A program made the position numbers and the translations under genes. Shown piece by piece: positions 7,484 to 16,168 of a DNA stretch of 41,140 bases (positions are counted from its first letter, which is position 1; every line of letters starts with the position of its first letter). Origin of the DNA: Rhodoferax sp. Lineage in GTDB: Bacteria > Pseudomonadota > Gammaproteobacteria > Burkholderiales > Burkholderiaceae_C. The notes below the pieces were generated by a model. That model saw nothing but the letters and a program-made list of their open reading frames with translations. It was not told where the DNA came from and made no database searches. The DNA lies in contig JARXAU010000056.1 in the NCBI GenBank assembly GCA_029865675.1, positions 1 through 41,140 of the forward strand. The letters run 5' to 3'.

Positions 7484-8548
7484 ATGTCCACCACGCCCAT
7501 CAAACCCAACAAGCCAGAGTTCGCGCAGCCTGGACCTGCGCCGGAGGGCGTAAACGCGCCGACCCTTTTCGATGTGGCCCGACTTGCCAATGTGTCGCCC
7601 AGCACGGTGTCGCGCATCATCAATGGATCGGCCAAGGTCTCGTCTGAGCGTAAGCGCGCGGTGGAGGAGGCCATTCGACTGCTCAAGTTCCGTCCCAATT
7701 TTTCGGCCAAGAGCCTGCGCAGCGGGTCCACCATGACCATAGGCGTGCTCACGCAAGACTTTGACAGTCTGTACTTCGCGCGCGCCCTGAAGGGAATCGA
7801 AAAGGGATTGGAGGGCAGCGGCTATGCGCCCTTGGTCATCCCAGGCCATTGGAATCCGGCTGAAGAGGCCGAACGCATGCGCCTGCTCATGGCTCGCAAA
7901 GTGGACGCAATTGCCGTTTTAGGTGGCAGCTTGCGTGACAGTGAATTGGTCGAATTTGCCCGCATGCAGCCGATCGTGGTGACGGGGCGCAAGATCGAGG
8001 GCCACCAATTACGGGGCTTTCACTTTGACCATGTGCGCGGTGCGTTGATGGCCACGCAGCACTTGATCGAACGGGGCCATACCCGCATCGCCTACATTGC
8101 CGGCCCGCGCGCGCACCCGGACGCTTTGGATCGGACGGAAGGCTTCTTCCAAGCCCACCGCCAGGCGCAGCTGCCGTTTAACCCGGCCTTGATGGTGGAG
8201 GGCGACTACCAAGAGGCGGGTGGTGATGCTGCGATGGTTTCGCTTCTTGACAGCGGCATTCCGTTCACGGCCGTGTTCTGTGCCAATGACCAAACACTGT
8301 GGGGCGCACGCATGGCTCTCTACCGACTCGGTCGTGCAGTGCCGGGAGAATTTTCATTGGTGGGGTTTGACGATTTACCCCAGTCCCAGTACATGACGCC
8401 TCCTGTCACCACAGTGCACCAGCCCATTTTTGAGTTAGGCCTTGCCGCCGCCCAATCCTTGTTGCAGGCCTTGGGTGCCGAATTAGAGGCCGAGCCTGCC
8501 TTAGTCGAGCCCTACCTCGTATTGCGCGAAACCACCCGCGCGCTTTAG
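7484..8548 (+). CDS. LacI-family transcriptional regulator of the adjacent sugar operon
   Basis: With this start the protein has 354 residues. The LacI helix-turn-helix is at about residues 27-50 (TLFDVARLANVSPSTVSRIING), followed by the hinge region and a periplasmic-binding-protein-like ligand domain beginning MTIGVLTQDFDSLYF. Late landmarks such as VFCANDQTLWGA and LVGFDDLP are typical of the family. In-frame ATGs at 7433 and 7451 are alternatives, and none has a clear ribosome site; 7484 puts the DNA-binding domain closest to its usual place. The gene is transcribed away from the transporter-GH1 operon, and matching palindromes lie in front of both, so it most likely represses both until a beta-glucoside-type inducer binds. 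Confidence 0.9.
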   Translation: MSTTPIKPNKPEFAQPGPAPEGVNAPTLFDVARLANVSPSTVSRIINGSAKVSSERKRAVEEAIRLLKFRPNFSAKSLRSGSTMTIGVLTQDFDSLYFARALKGIEKGLEGSGYAPLVIPGHWNPAEEAERMRLLMARKVDAIAVLGGSLRDSELVEFARMQPIVVTGRKIEGHQLRGFHFDHVRGALMATQHLIERGHTRIAYIAGPRAHPDALDRTEGFFQAHRQAQLPFNPALMVEGDYQEAGGDAAMVSLLDSGIPFTAVFCANDQTLWGARMALYRLGRAVPGEFSLVGFDDLPQSQYMTPPVTTVHQPIFELGLAAAQSLLQALGAELEAEPALVEPYLVLRETTRAL

Positions 8549-8632
8549 CTCGCCCACCAGGTGGGGGCTGTCAGGTCTCTGTGCGCCCAGAAAATTAACA
8601 AAAGCGCAATGATTTTGTGATCCTTTAATAAA

Positions 8633-8908
8633 ATGAGGCCCATGCCCCTCAGCTTGCTCCCCACCGAAAGCCTCCCTCGCGGCCATGACTTGGCCCGTGG
8701 GTTTGCACTGGCGCGGCACGCGAAGGGTGTAAAGCAAAGCGTCTGTCACCGCCTGTTCGGCCCTTTGCACCGCATGCACTGGCGCGTGGTCAGCAAGCTG
8801 CGGCGCATCAAACCGCCTGTACCCAGGGTTTTGCGCATTGACGGCCTTGGCCCCGGCGGGCGGCTGGCAGAAGTGAAGCCGCCAGACGCCGACCTGGCGC
8901 GCGCCTGA
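8633..8908 (+). CDS. Small basic protein of unknown function
   Basis: This 91-residue frame starts at ATG 8633, with a second ATG at 8642. I do not recognise the family. The product is rich in Arg, Lys, His and Pro, has no signal peptide or membrane segment, and contains a cluster RVVSKLRRIKPPVPRVLRI around residues 51-69. Third codon positions are mostly G or C, as in neighbouring real genes, which supports coding. No good ribosome site precedes it, and the sequence just upstream is locally AT-rich, which could be a promoter. It lies 32 bases before an unknown membrane-protein gene on the same strand. It could be a chance frame in GC-rich DNA. Confidence 0.45.
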   Translation: MRPMPLSLLPTESLPRGHDLARGFALARHAKGVKQSVCHRLFGPLHRMHWRVVSKLRRIKPPVPRVLRIDGLGPGGRLAEVKPPDADLARA

Positions 8909-8940
8909 CCAGCCCCGTCAAGCTCTTGGAGTGTGAAGCC

Positions 8941-9564
8941 ATGATTGTTGTTGCCAAGGCCCCGCCACCGTCCAAACTTGCTACCGCTGTGTACTACCTG
9001 TCGTTTGTGCTGATGGCCAGCGGTGCGATGAACTACGGGGTCACCGCCTATTTTTGGGCCATTCCATTTGCGTATTACGCCGTTGGCTACGCCAATAAGC
9101 ATTTCGAGAGCCGGTGGCCTTTGCTTGGAGTGGCCGCTTTTATGGCCCTGGGCGTGTTGTTTAACGAAACGATAGAGAAAAACCCCCTGGTGTTTCCCAT
9201 CCTCACTGACGGCTACCTGCAAGAGGTGCGGCCAGCCGCTGGCCGCTCAGACAGCGCATCGCGCGAAATCCTGGGCGAGCGATTGCGCGTGACCGGGGTG
9301 AATGTGGGCCATCCCGATTTTGGAACCAAGGTGGAATTGATTGCCAGCGACGGGCGCACCTACCTCTTGGACAGCCGCGACCAGTTGTACTACTCCCATT
9401 ACCCATCGGGCACCCAATGGGAGCGGTCCGCGTTCGGTTTCCGTCCCAGTGCGCCAGTGGAAAGTGCGGTGTTCAAGGAGGCAGGTAACCTGATGGCCTA
9501 CCCGTGGCTGCCTTTTTTGGCGTACATCGCAATCAAGGACGCGCTTTTTCTCAGCAGGCTTTAG
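8941..9564 (+). CDS. Membrane protein of unknown function with a soluble loop domain
   Basis: This 207-residue protein is not assigned to a family. Hydrophobic segments lie at about residues 14-34, 36-52, 60-76 and 186-203. Between the third and fourth lies a polar region of about 110 residues containing VELIASDGRTYLLDS, which suggests a small beta-rich domain. The ATG at 8941 is preceded by TTGGAG at a suitable distance; a TTG at 8926 would add only five residues. The neighbours are an unknown small gene upstream and the broken zapE downstream, and neither points to a role. Confidence 0.75.
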   Translation: MIVVAKAPPPSKLATAVYYLSFVLMASGAMNYGVTAYFWAIPFAYYAVGYANKHFESRWPLLGVAAFMALGVLFNETIEKNPLVFPILTDGYLQEVRPAAGRSDSASREILGERLRVTGVNVGHPDFGTKVELIASDGRTYLLDSRDQLYYSHYPSGTQWERSAFGFRPSAPVESAVFKEAGNLMAYPWLPFLAYIAIKDALFLSRL

Positions 9565-9660
9565 CCTGGTTGATCCACAGGCCCGCTGCGGTCTGGTCAG
9601 GCTGCGGGGGTGACAGGTGGCCCGCGCCACCAGAGCGGCGCAAGGCACAATACCGCCCGC

Positions 9661-10758
9661 ATGTCTGTACTAGAAAACTACCAAAATGAGCTTAAAACCC
9701 GCGGCTACCACAGCGACCCGGCGCAACTGCGGGCCGTGGCCGCCCTGGAGCGCTGTGCCACGGAGTGGGCGGCGTACAAAGAAAAACGGTCTAACAAGTT
9801 CAAAAAGCTGATCAACCGCCCCCCGATTCCGCGCGGCGTTTACATGTACGGCGGGGTAGGGCGGGGCAAGAGCTTTTAGATGGATTGTTTTTTTGAGGCC
9901 GTACCGTTGAAGCGCAAGACGCGGCTGCACTTTCACGAATTCATGCGCGAAGTACACCGCGAGTTGCACGAATTGCAAGGCACGGTCAACCCGCTCGATG
10001 TTCTCGGCCAGCGCATGGCGCAGCGCTACAAGTTGATCTGCTTTGACGAATTCCACGTGGCCGACATCACCGACGCAATGATCTTGCACCGTCTATTGCA
10101 GGCCCTGTTTGACAACGGTGTGGGTTTTGTCACCACTTCCAACTTCCAGCCCGACGACCTGTACCCCGGCGGTATGCACCGCGACCGGGTGCTGCCCGCT
10201 ATCGCGCTGCTTAACCAGGAAATGGATGTGGTCAATGTCGACAACGGCGTGGACTACCGCCGCCGCACGCTGGAGCGCCTGGATTTGTACCAAGTGCCTC
10301 ATGGGCCGGCTGCCGACGCGGCCATGACTGCGGCTTTTAACAGCCTGGCCGAATGTCCCGATGGCGAGCCGGTGCTGCAGATTGAGGCGCGTCAGATACA
10401 CGCCCGCAGGCGGGCGGGTGGCTTAGTGTGGTTTGACTTTAAAGCACTGTGTGGCGGCCCGCGTTCGCAAAACGATTACCTTGAAATTGCCAGCCAGTTC
10501 CACACGGTGCTGCTCAGCGACGTGCCACAGATGCAGGCCAATGCCAGCTCTGAGGCGCGCCGCTTTACTTGGCTGGTAGACGTTCTCTACGACCGCCGCG
10601 TCAAGCTGATGGTCTCTGCCCAAGTAGCGCCTGAGCTGCTGTACACCAACGGACCGCTGGCGCATGAGTTTCCGCGCACCGTATCGCGCTTGAACGAGAT
10701 GCAGTCGACCGAGTTCTTGGCGCTGGAGCGCCGCGACGTGGACACCCGCCTCACATGA
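9661..10758 (+). pseudogene. zapE: Cell division protein ZapE (AFG1-like ATPase), interrupted by an in-frame TAG
   Basis: ZapE is an ATPase associated with the Z-ring; its relatives include mitochondrial AFG1/LACE1. The frame opens at ATG 9661 (MSVLENYQNEL), reaches the Walker A motif GGVGRGKS, and after Phe meets TAG at 9877-9879. The same frame then continues without another stop (MDCFFEAVPLKRKTRLHFHEF, Walker B-like LICFDEFHVADI, sensor region VTTSNFQPDDLY) to 10758. Relatives have Leu at the stop position (KSFLMD or KTWLMD), so one base change from TTG to TAG explains it. An ATG follows the stop directly and has a weak AAGAG before it, so a product lacking the P-loop could be made from 9880. 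A sequencing error, a recent null mutation, or suppression are all possible. The next gene starts inside the stop codon. Confidence 0.88.
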
Positions 10759-11447
10759 AGCGCGCCTGGCTGTCGTTTGCTGGGGTGTTACTGCTCAGCG
10801 TCCATGCCGCGCTGGGGGCCCAAAACGAGGAAGTTTCAGCGGAGTCGCAACGCAGTGCCCTGAGCGCGGAGCGCGAGCGCCAGACCCGGGTTTTCGATAC
10901 GGCGGAGCGTGCGTGCTATGCGCGGTTTTTTACCAGTGACTGCCTGGCTGACGTGGCGCGGTCCCGGCGCGCCATGCTGGCTGACATCAAGCGCAAAGAA
11001 GCGGCGCTAGATGCTGCAGGCCGCCAGCAGCGCGCCCAAGATGAGCTGCAGCAGCTCAAGCAAAAGCAGCTAGACCGTGAGGCGCAGTTGAATGCCTTGG
11101 ACCCGGCGGCCATCGACAGAGCCCAGCGCGAAAAGCAGCAAGAGCGTGAGGACAAGCTGCGCGACCATGCGTCAAAGCCGGCCTCCAAACCAGCGGCCGC
11201 CGCATCGGATGCGGCGCGCGTTCCCCCGGCCATGGCGGCGAATCCGGTCAAGGCGTCCAAACCCCCGAGCGGTCCAAGCGACCAAGAGCGTGCAGCCAAC
11301 CAGGCCGTCTACGACAAAAAGCAGGCCGAAGTTCAGCGCCGCGTGGCCGAGCGCGACCAAGCGCGCGCCAAGGCAGCCGCGAATGCCGGATCCGCCGCGT
11401 CGGCCCCGCGTTCCCTTCCGCTACCAGCACCTAAGCCCCCGCAGTGA
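10755..11447 (+). CDS. Exported coiled-coil protein of unknown function
   Basis: This 230-residue protein starts with a signal peptide (MKRAWLSFAGVLLLSVHAALGA) and is then highly charged. Residues about 25-135 are rich in Gln, Glu, Arg and Ala and should form helical coiled coil, with two Cys near residues 54 and 62 (ACYARFFTSDC) that could pair in the periplasm. The second half is low-complexity Ala/Pro/Lys sequence with another Arg/Gln-rich helix at about 175-210. I do not recognise a named family. Its ATG overlaps the zapE stop by four bases, and its own stop overlaps the helicase GTG start by four bases, so the three are probably translated from one message. Confidence 0.8.
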   Translation: MKRAWLSFAGVLLLSVHAALGAQNEEVSAESQRSALSAERERQTRVFDTAERACYARFFTSDCLADVARSRRAMLADIKRKEAALDAAGRQQRAQDELQQLKQKQLDREAQLNALDPAAIDRAQREKQQEREDKLRDHASKPASKPAAAASDAARVPPAMAANPVKASKPPSGPSDQERAANQAVYDKKQAEVQRRVAERDQARAKAAANAGSAASAPRSLPLPAPKPPQ

Positions 11448-13447
11448 CGCTTCAAGCGGCGGTGCAAGCCGCGTTTTCGCCTGATGGCCTGCTGGCACGG
11501 GTGCTGCCCGGCTTTCGCAGCCGCCCGGGCCAGACCGAAATGGCGCAAGCGGTGGCCCACACCATCGAAACCGGCGGCGTGCTGGTGGTCGAAGCCGGAA
11601 CCGGCGTGGGCAAAACCCTGGCCTATGTGGTGCCAGCCCTGCTGGGTGGCGAAAAGGTGTTGATTTCTACCGCCACCAAGGCATTGCAAGACCAGCTGTA
11701 TTTGCGCGATATTCCGCGCTTGTTGGCGGCCTTTGGCTTTCCGGTGCGTGTGGCGCTGCTCAAGGGGCGCGCCAGCTATTTGTGCAGCCAGCGTCTTCAA
11801 GGCGCTCGCCACACTACGCAAGCGCTGGACGTGTCTGACTTGCGCCTCCTCGCCAGAGTAGAAGACTGGGCCGTGTCCACGGTGTCCGGTGATATTGCCG
11901 AAGTCTCGGAGCTTGACGAGCGCTCAGTGATCATCCCGCTGGTCACCTCCACCCGCGACAACTGCCTGGGCAGCGCATGCCCGCAGATTCGCCATTGCCA
12001 CATCAATTTGGCGCGCCAGGAAGCGATGAAGGCCGAGCTAGTTGTTGTCAACCATCACTTGTTCTTTGCCGATCTGGGCGTGAGGGCCTCGGGCGTGGCC
12101 GAGCTTTTGCCCAGTGTGACGACGGTGGTGTTTGACGAGGCCCACCAGCTCAATGACATCGGTGTGCATTTTTTCGCCCGCCAGTGGAGCACGGGACAAG
12201 TTTTGTCCTTGGGGCGCGATTTGGCGGCGCTGGCCCAAGGCCCCGCGCGGGGACTGGCCGACTGGCAGGGCCTGCAGGCGGACGCAGTGCAGAGCGCGCA
12301 GGCATTCAAAGACCTGTTTGCGGTCCACGGTCCGCAACTGCCGCGTCCTTGGATAGAGCCGACGCCGCAAGGCGTAACCATCGCGCAGTGGCAGGCGGCG
12401 GTAGCGCACTGCGCCCGCAGCCTGCGCGCCGCCAGTGCCGCCCTGCGTGCCATGGAAGAACTCGGGCCCGATTTCACCGCTTTGGCGGAGCGCTGCGACA
12501 ACTTGCTGCAAACATTGGAGATTTTTTCTGATGCTGCGCCGCAAGGCGAAGTGCGCTGGCTTGAAGTAGGCGCGCATGTGCAGCTTTCGCAGTCGCCTTT
12601 GACGATTGCCAGCCCGATGCGCGCCTTGGCGCGTCCCGACGCAGCGCCGGGCAGTCAGCCCAAGTCCTGGATATTCACCTCGGCTACGCTGGGCACCGAC
12701 GCGCAACTCAGTTGGTTTGTGGATTCCTGCGGCATGAATGGCGCCCAGGTGCTGCGCGTCCCCAGTCCGTTTGACTATGCAAGCCAGGGCGCCGTGTATG
12801 TGCCGCCCCACTTTCCCAAGCCACAAGACGCGAACCACAGTACAGCAGTGGCTGCCTTGGTGGCCCAAGGCGCCCGAGCCTTGGGCGGGCGAACCATGGT
12901 GCTGACCACCACAATGCGCGCTATGCGCGCTATTGCTGACAGTTTGCGCCAGCAGTTCCGGGCCGAAGGCCTGACTTTGGACGTGCTGCTACAGGGCCAG
13001 GCGCCCAAGCGTGAGCTGGTCGAGCGGTTCTTGAGCGCCAGCGCGGTCGCTGCACCAGCGGGCTGCGTGCTGGTCGCGACCGCCTCCTTTTGGGAGGGGA
13101 TCGACATTGCAGGCGATGCCTTGCAGCTGTTAGTGATCGACAAGCTGCCCTTCGCCCCGCCGGATGACCCCTTGGTTCAGGCCCGCGCCAGCGCGCAAAC
13201 CGAGGCGGGTGGCAATGCCTTCAAAAGCGTGCATCTGCCCCAAGCCGCCATTGCGCTCAAGCAAGGCGCAGGGCGCCTGATACGCAGCGAAACTGACCGG
13301 GGAATCTTGGTGGTGTGTGATGTGCGTTTAGCCCACATGGGCTATGGCAAGCAGCTGCTTGCCGCCTTGCCCCCGATGCGTCGCCTCACAGGCGAAGCCC
13401 AATGGCTGGCTGCGCTTGCCAAGCTGCAGGCGCCGATGACCAAGTAG
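11444..13447 (+). CDS. DinG/YoaA-family iron-sulfur DNA helicase
   Basis: This 667-residue superfamily 2 helicase (XPD-like) is predicted to unwind DNA 5'-to-3' during repair or replication. Walker A AGTGVGKT is at residues 51-58 and the DEAH box (FDEAHQ) at 231-234. Four Cys that fit the iron-sulfur cluster site occur at 114, 174, 179 and 185. The C-terminal motif QGAGRLIRSETDRG is the arginine-finger motif VI. The start is GTG at 11444, overlapping the upstream stop by four bases, which indicates translational coupling. YoaA is the closer match by length, but DinG cannot be excluded without alignment. The gene ends 23 bases from the facing bamD stop. Confidence 0.92.
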   Translation: MTLQAAVQAAFSPDGLLARVLPGFRSRPGQTEMAQAVAHTIETGGVLVVEAGTGVGKTLAYVVPALLGGEKVLISTATKALQDQLYLRDIPRLLAAFGFPVRVALLKGRASYLCSQRLQGARHTTQALDVSDLRLLARVEDWAVSTVSGDIAEVSELDERSVIIPLVTSTRDNCLGSACPQIRHCHINLARQEAMKAELVVVNHHLFFADLGVRASGVAELLPSVTTVVFDEAHQLNDIGVHFFARQWSTGQVLSLGRDLAALAQGPARGLADWQGLQADAVQSAQAFKDLFAVHGPQLPRPWIEPTPQGVTIAQWQAAVAHCARSLRAASAALRAMEELGPDFTALAERCDNLLQTLEIFSDAAPQGEVRWLEVGAHVQLSQSPLTIASPMRALARPDAAPGSQPKSWIFTSATLGTDAQLSWFVDSCGMNGAQVLRVPSPFDYASQGAVYVPPHFPKPQDANHSTAVAALVAQGARALGGRTMVLTTTMRAMRAIADSLRQQFRAEGLTLDVLLQGQAPKRELVERFLSASAVAAPAGCVLVATASFWEGIDIAGDALQLLVIDKLPFAPPDDPLVQARASAQTEAGGNAFKSVHLPQAAIALKQGAGRLIRSETDRGILVVCDVRLAHMGYGKQLLAALPPMRRLTGEAQWLAALAKLQAPMTK

Positions 13448-13470
13448 GCGCTGTTCGAATGGCAGGCGTC

Positions 13471-14280
13471 TTAAAACAGCTTGAGCCAGCCGCCTGATTC
13501 GCCCGTGCCGCCGCCGGCCAAAAACTTGGAGTTGGGGTAGGTGCCGTCCAGCACCCGTTTGGCATCGTCCCGCAACTGCTCCATGCCCAGCGCATCGTAC
13601 GACTTGTAGATCACGAATAAAGCCTCTTCAACGGCGGGCACGTTGCGGTAGTCGGTGACTGCCGTTCGCGCGCGGTTGATCGCAGCGATGTACGCCCCAC
13701 GCTTGTAGTAATACTTGGCGACGTACACCTCGTATTTGGCGAGTGACTGAACGATGTAGCCCATGCGCAACAGCGCGTCGGGCGTGTAGCGTGAGTCGGG
13801 AAAGCGCACTGAAAGTTCACGAAAGGCTTCGAACGATTCTTTGGATGCCTTCTGGTCGCGCTCGGCCAAGTCTTGCCCGGTGTAGCTCCCTAAGATGCCT
13901 AGGTTCTCATTAAAATTTGCCAATCCTTTGAGGTACAGCGCGTAGTCCAGCGCGGGGCTGGCGGGGTGCAGGCGCATAAACCGGTCAATCGTTGCGATCG
14001 CCAGAACCGGTTCGTTGGTTTTGACATGGGCATAGGCCTTGTCAATCTGTGCTTGTTGAGCCAAGGGCGTGCCCGCAGCGCGTGCTTCCAGCTTTTCCAG
14101 CAAGGGGATCGCTTTGTCCCATTGCCCTGAATTCATGCTGTCTTGGGCCTCGGCATAGATGGCTGTAGGGCTCATGCCAGATGTTTTGTCCACTGGTGTG
14201 CTGGAGCAGCCTGCCATGAACGCGGCCGCCATAGGAATCACGAACGCGTAAACGGCCGATAATTTGACTCTCAACATCAT
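13471..14280 (-). CDS. bamD: Outer-membrane assembly lipoprotein BamD
   Basis: This 269-residue lipoprotein is a part of the BAM complex that inserts beta-barrel proteins into the outer membrane. After a short hydrophobic signal the lipobox FMAGC gives the lipidated Cys at residue 25. The rest is helical TPR-type sequence (IYAEAQDSMNSGQWDKAIPLLEKLEARAA begins the first repeat; only part of it is quoted by other features). The pair of ATG codons at 14280 and 14277 is preceded by AAAGAAAG; the longer frame to 14418 would run into rluD coding sequence. It is transcribed away from rluD, with the two 5' ends touching or overlapping. Confidence 0.95.
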   Translation of the reverse strand: MMLRVKLSAVYAFVIPMAAAFMAGCSSTPVDKTSGMSPTAIYAEAQDSMNSGQWDKAIPLLEKLEARAAGTPLAQQAQIDKAYAHVKTNEPVLAIATIDRFMRLHPASPALDYALYLKGLANFNENLGILGSYTGQDLAERDQKASKESFEAFRELSVRFPDSRYTPDALLRMGYIVQSLAKYEVYVAKYYYKRGAYIAAINRARTAVTDYRNVPAVEEALFVIYKSYDALGMEQLRDDAKRVLDGTYPNSKFLAGGGTGESGGWLKLF

Positions 14281-15328
14281 TCGTTCTTTCTTTAGCCAAG
14301 GCAAACCCATTATATCGACCGACCCCCGATCCGAGGCAGCAGGCCAAGACCTGCTGGGGCAAGACGACGCCGAAGCTCTAGCCCATGATTCCGAACTTCG
14401 CCAAAGCACTGTGTCCATCGGCCTGCACGGGGAGCGATTGGACCGGGCACTGTCGCAACTGGCGCCCGAGTTCTCGCGCAGTTACCTGCAACAACTGGTG
14501 GAGGCGGGCTGGGCGCAGGTCAACGGCAAAGTACTCACCAAGCAGTCGCACAAGGTCAAAGTGGGCGACGCACTGCAGCTGGAGCTACAGCCCACACCGC
14601 AAAGCCAGGCCTTCAAGCCTGAGGCGATGGATTTGGATGTGGTCTACCAAGACGCGCACCTGATGGTGATTAACAAACCCGCCGGTTTGGTGGTGCACCC
14701 GGCGCCCGGCAATTGGAGCAGCACGCTGCTCAACGGCCTGCTGGCGCTGGACCCCAAAATTTCGGAAGTGCCTCGTGCTGGCATTGTCCACCGGCTGGAC
14801 AAAGACACCAGCGGCCTGATGGTGGTCGCCCGCAGCCGCTTGGCCATGGACGCGCTGGTGCAGGCCATTGCCGCGCGCACCGTCAGCCGCCAATACTTGG
14901 CCGCAGGCCACAAGCCCTGGAGCGGAGCCGCCACGGTCACGGTGCAAGCGCCCATAGGCCGCGACCCGCGCAACCGCCTACGCATGGCGGTGGTGGATTT
15001 GCTCAAATCACCCGGCAAAACGGCCCAAACCGACTTCATTTTTCTGGGTAACGCCGTGGACACCTGCTTGGTGCGCTGCGTGCTCCACACCGGCCGCACG
15101 CACCAGATTCGGGTGCACATGGCGTCTATCGGCCACCCGCTGGTGGCCGACACGGTTTATGGCGGCAGCACCAGCGACGCAATGACGCGCCAGGCGCTGC
15201 ACGCCTTTAGGCTGGCGTTTGTGCACCCCATGACGGGTGAGCCATTGGCATTTGAGGCGGCGGTACCGCCTGACTTTCAGGCCCTGCTCGATGCACGGGG
15301 GCTCAGATACAATGAAAGCGGACCTTAG
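14264..15328 (+). CDS. rluD: 23S rRNA pseudouridine synthase RluD
   Basis: RluD modifies the helix 69 uridines of 23S rRNA. An S4-like RNA-binding domain begins near VSIGLHGERLDRAL, and the catalytic motif HRLDKDTSG places the active Asp at residue 179 of this longest version. RTHQIRVHM and the C-terminal TGEPLAFEA also fit the family. The start is unclear: no in-frame ATG precedes the S4 domain. TTG at 14264 lies inside bamD on the other strand and would overlap it by 17 bases; GTG at 14411 would give a protein of about 305 residues beginning at the S4 domain. Neither has a strong ribosome site. The frame and function are secure, the first 50 residues are not. Confidence 0.93.
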   Translation: MTLNIIRSFFSQGKPIISTDPRSEAAGQDLLGQDDAEALAHDSELRQSTVSIGLHGERLDRALSQLAPEFSRSYLQQLVEAGWAQVNGKVLTKQSHKVKVGDALQLELQPTPQSQAFKPEAMDLDVVYQDAHLMVINKPAGLVVHPAPGNWSSTLLNGLLALDPKISEVPRAGIVHRLDKDTSGLMVVARSRLAMDALVQAIAARTVSRQYLAAGHKPWSGAATVTVQAPIGRDPRNRLRMAVVDLLKSPGKTAQTDFIFLGNAVDTCLVRCVLHTGRTHQIRVHMASIGHPLVADTVYGGSTSDAMTRQALHAFRLAFVHPMTGEPLAFEAAVPPDFQALLDARGLRYNESGP

Positions 15329-15463
15329 GGTTTAGTCCTAACGTCAATTCGCAGCCGTGCAGATACAGGCATTGCTGACACGGATGGAGTCGCTGCCGCT
15401 GAACAGCCCGCCCAGACCGCACCTCTTCCCCCTCTGGCGAGCCCCTCGCCCGGAAACGTTTGC

Positions 15464-16164
<701 letters not shown>

Positions 16165-16168
<4 letters not shown>

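Noticed and set aside
8553..8565. Short CCCACC/GGTGGG hairpin after the LacI-type gene as a terminator
   Set aside because: The stem is five to six pairs and no T-run follows, so intrinsic termination is not supported.
8746..9222. Long leftward frame of 158 codons opposite the unknown genes
   Set aside because: It mirrors the rightward coding frames in GC-rich DNA and shows no domain or signal features.
9616..9631. Hairpin GGTGGC-CCGC-GCCACC before zapE as a terminator
   Set aside because: The stem is perfect but only six pairs long and no T-run follows.
9877..9879. The zapE TAG as a pyrrolysine codon
   Set aside because: Pyrrolysine is confined to particular methylamine users, no pyl genes are in the window, and relatives have Leu at this site.
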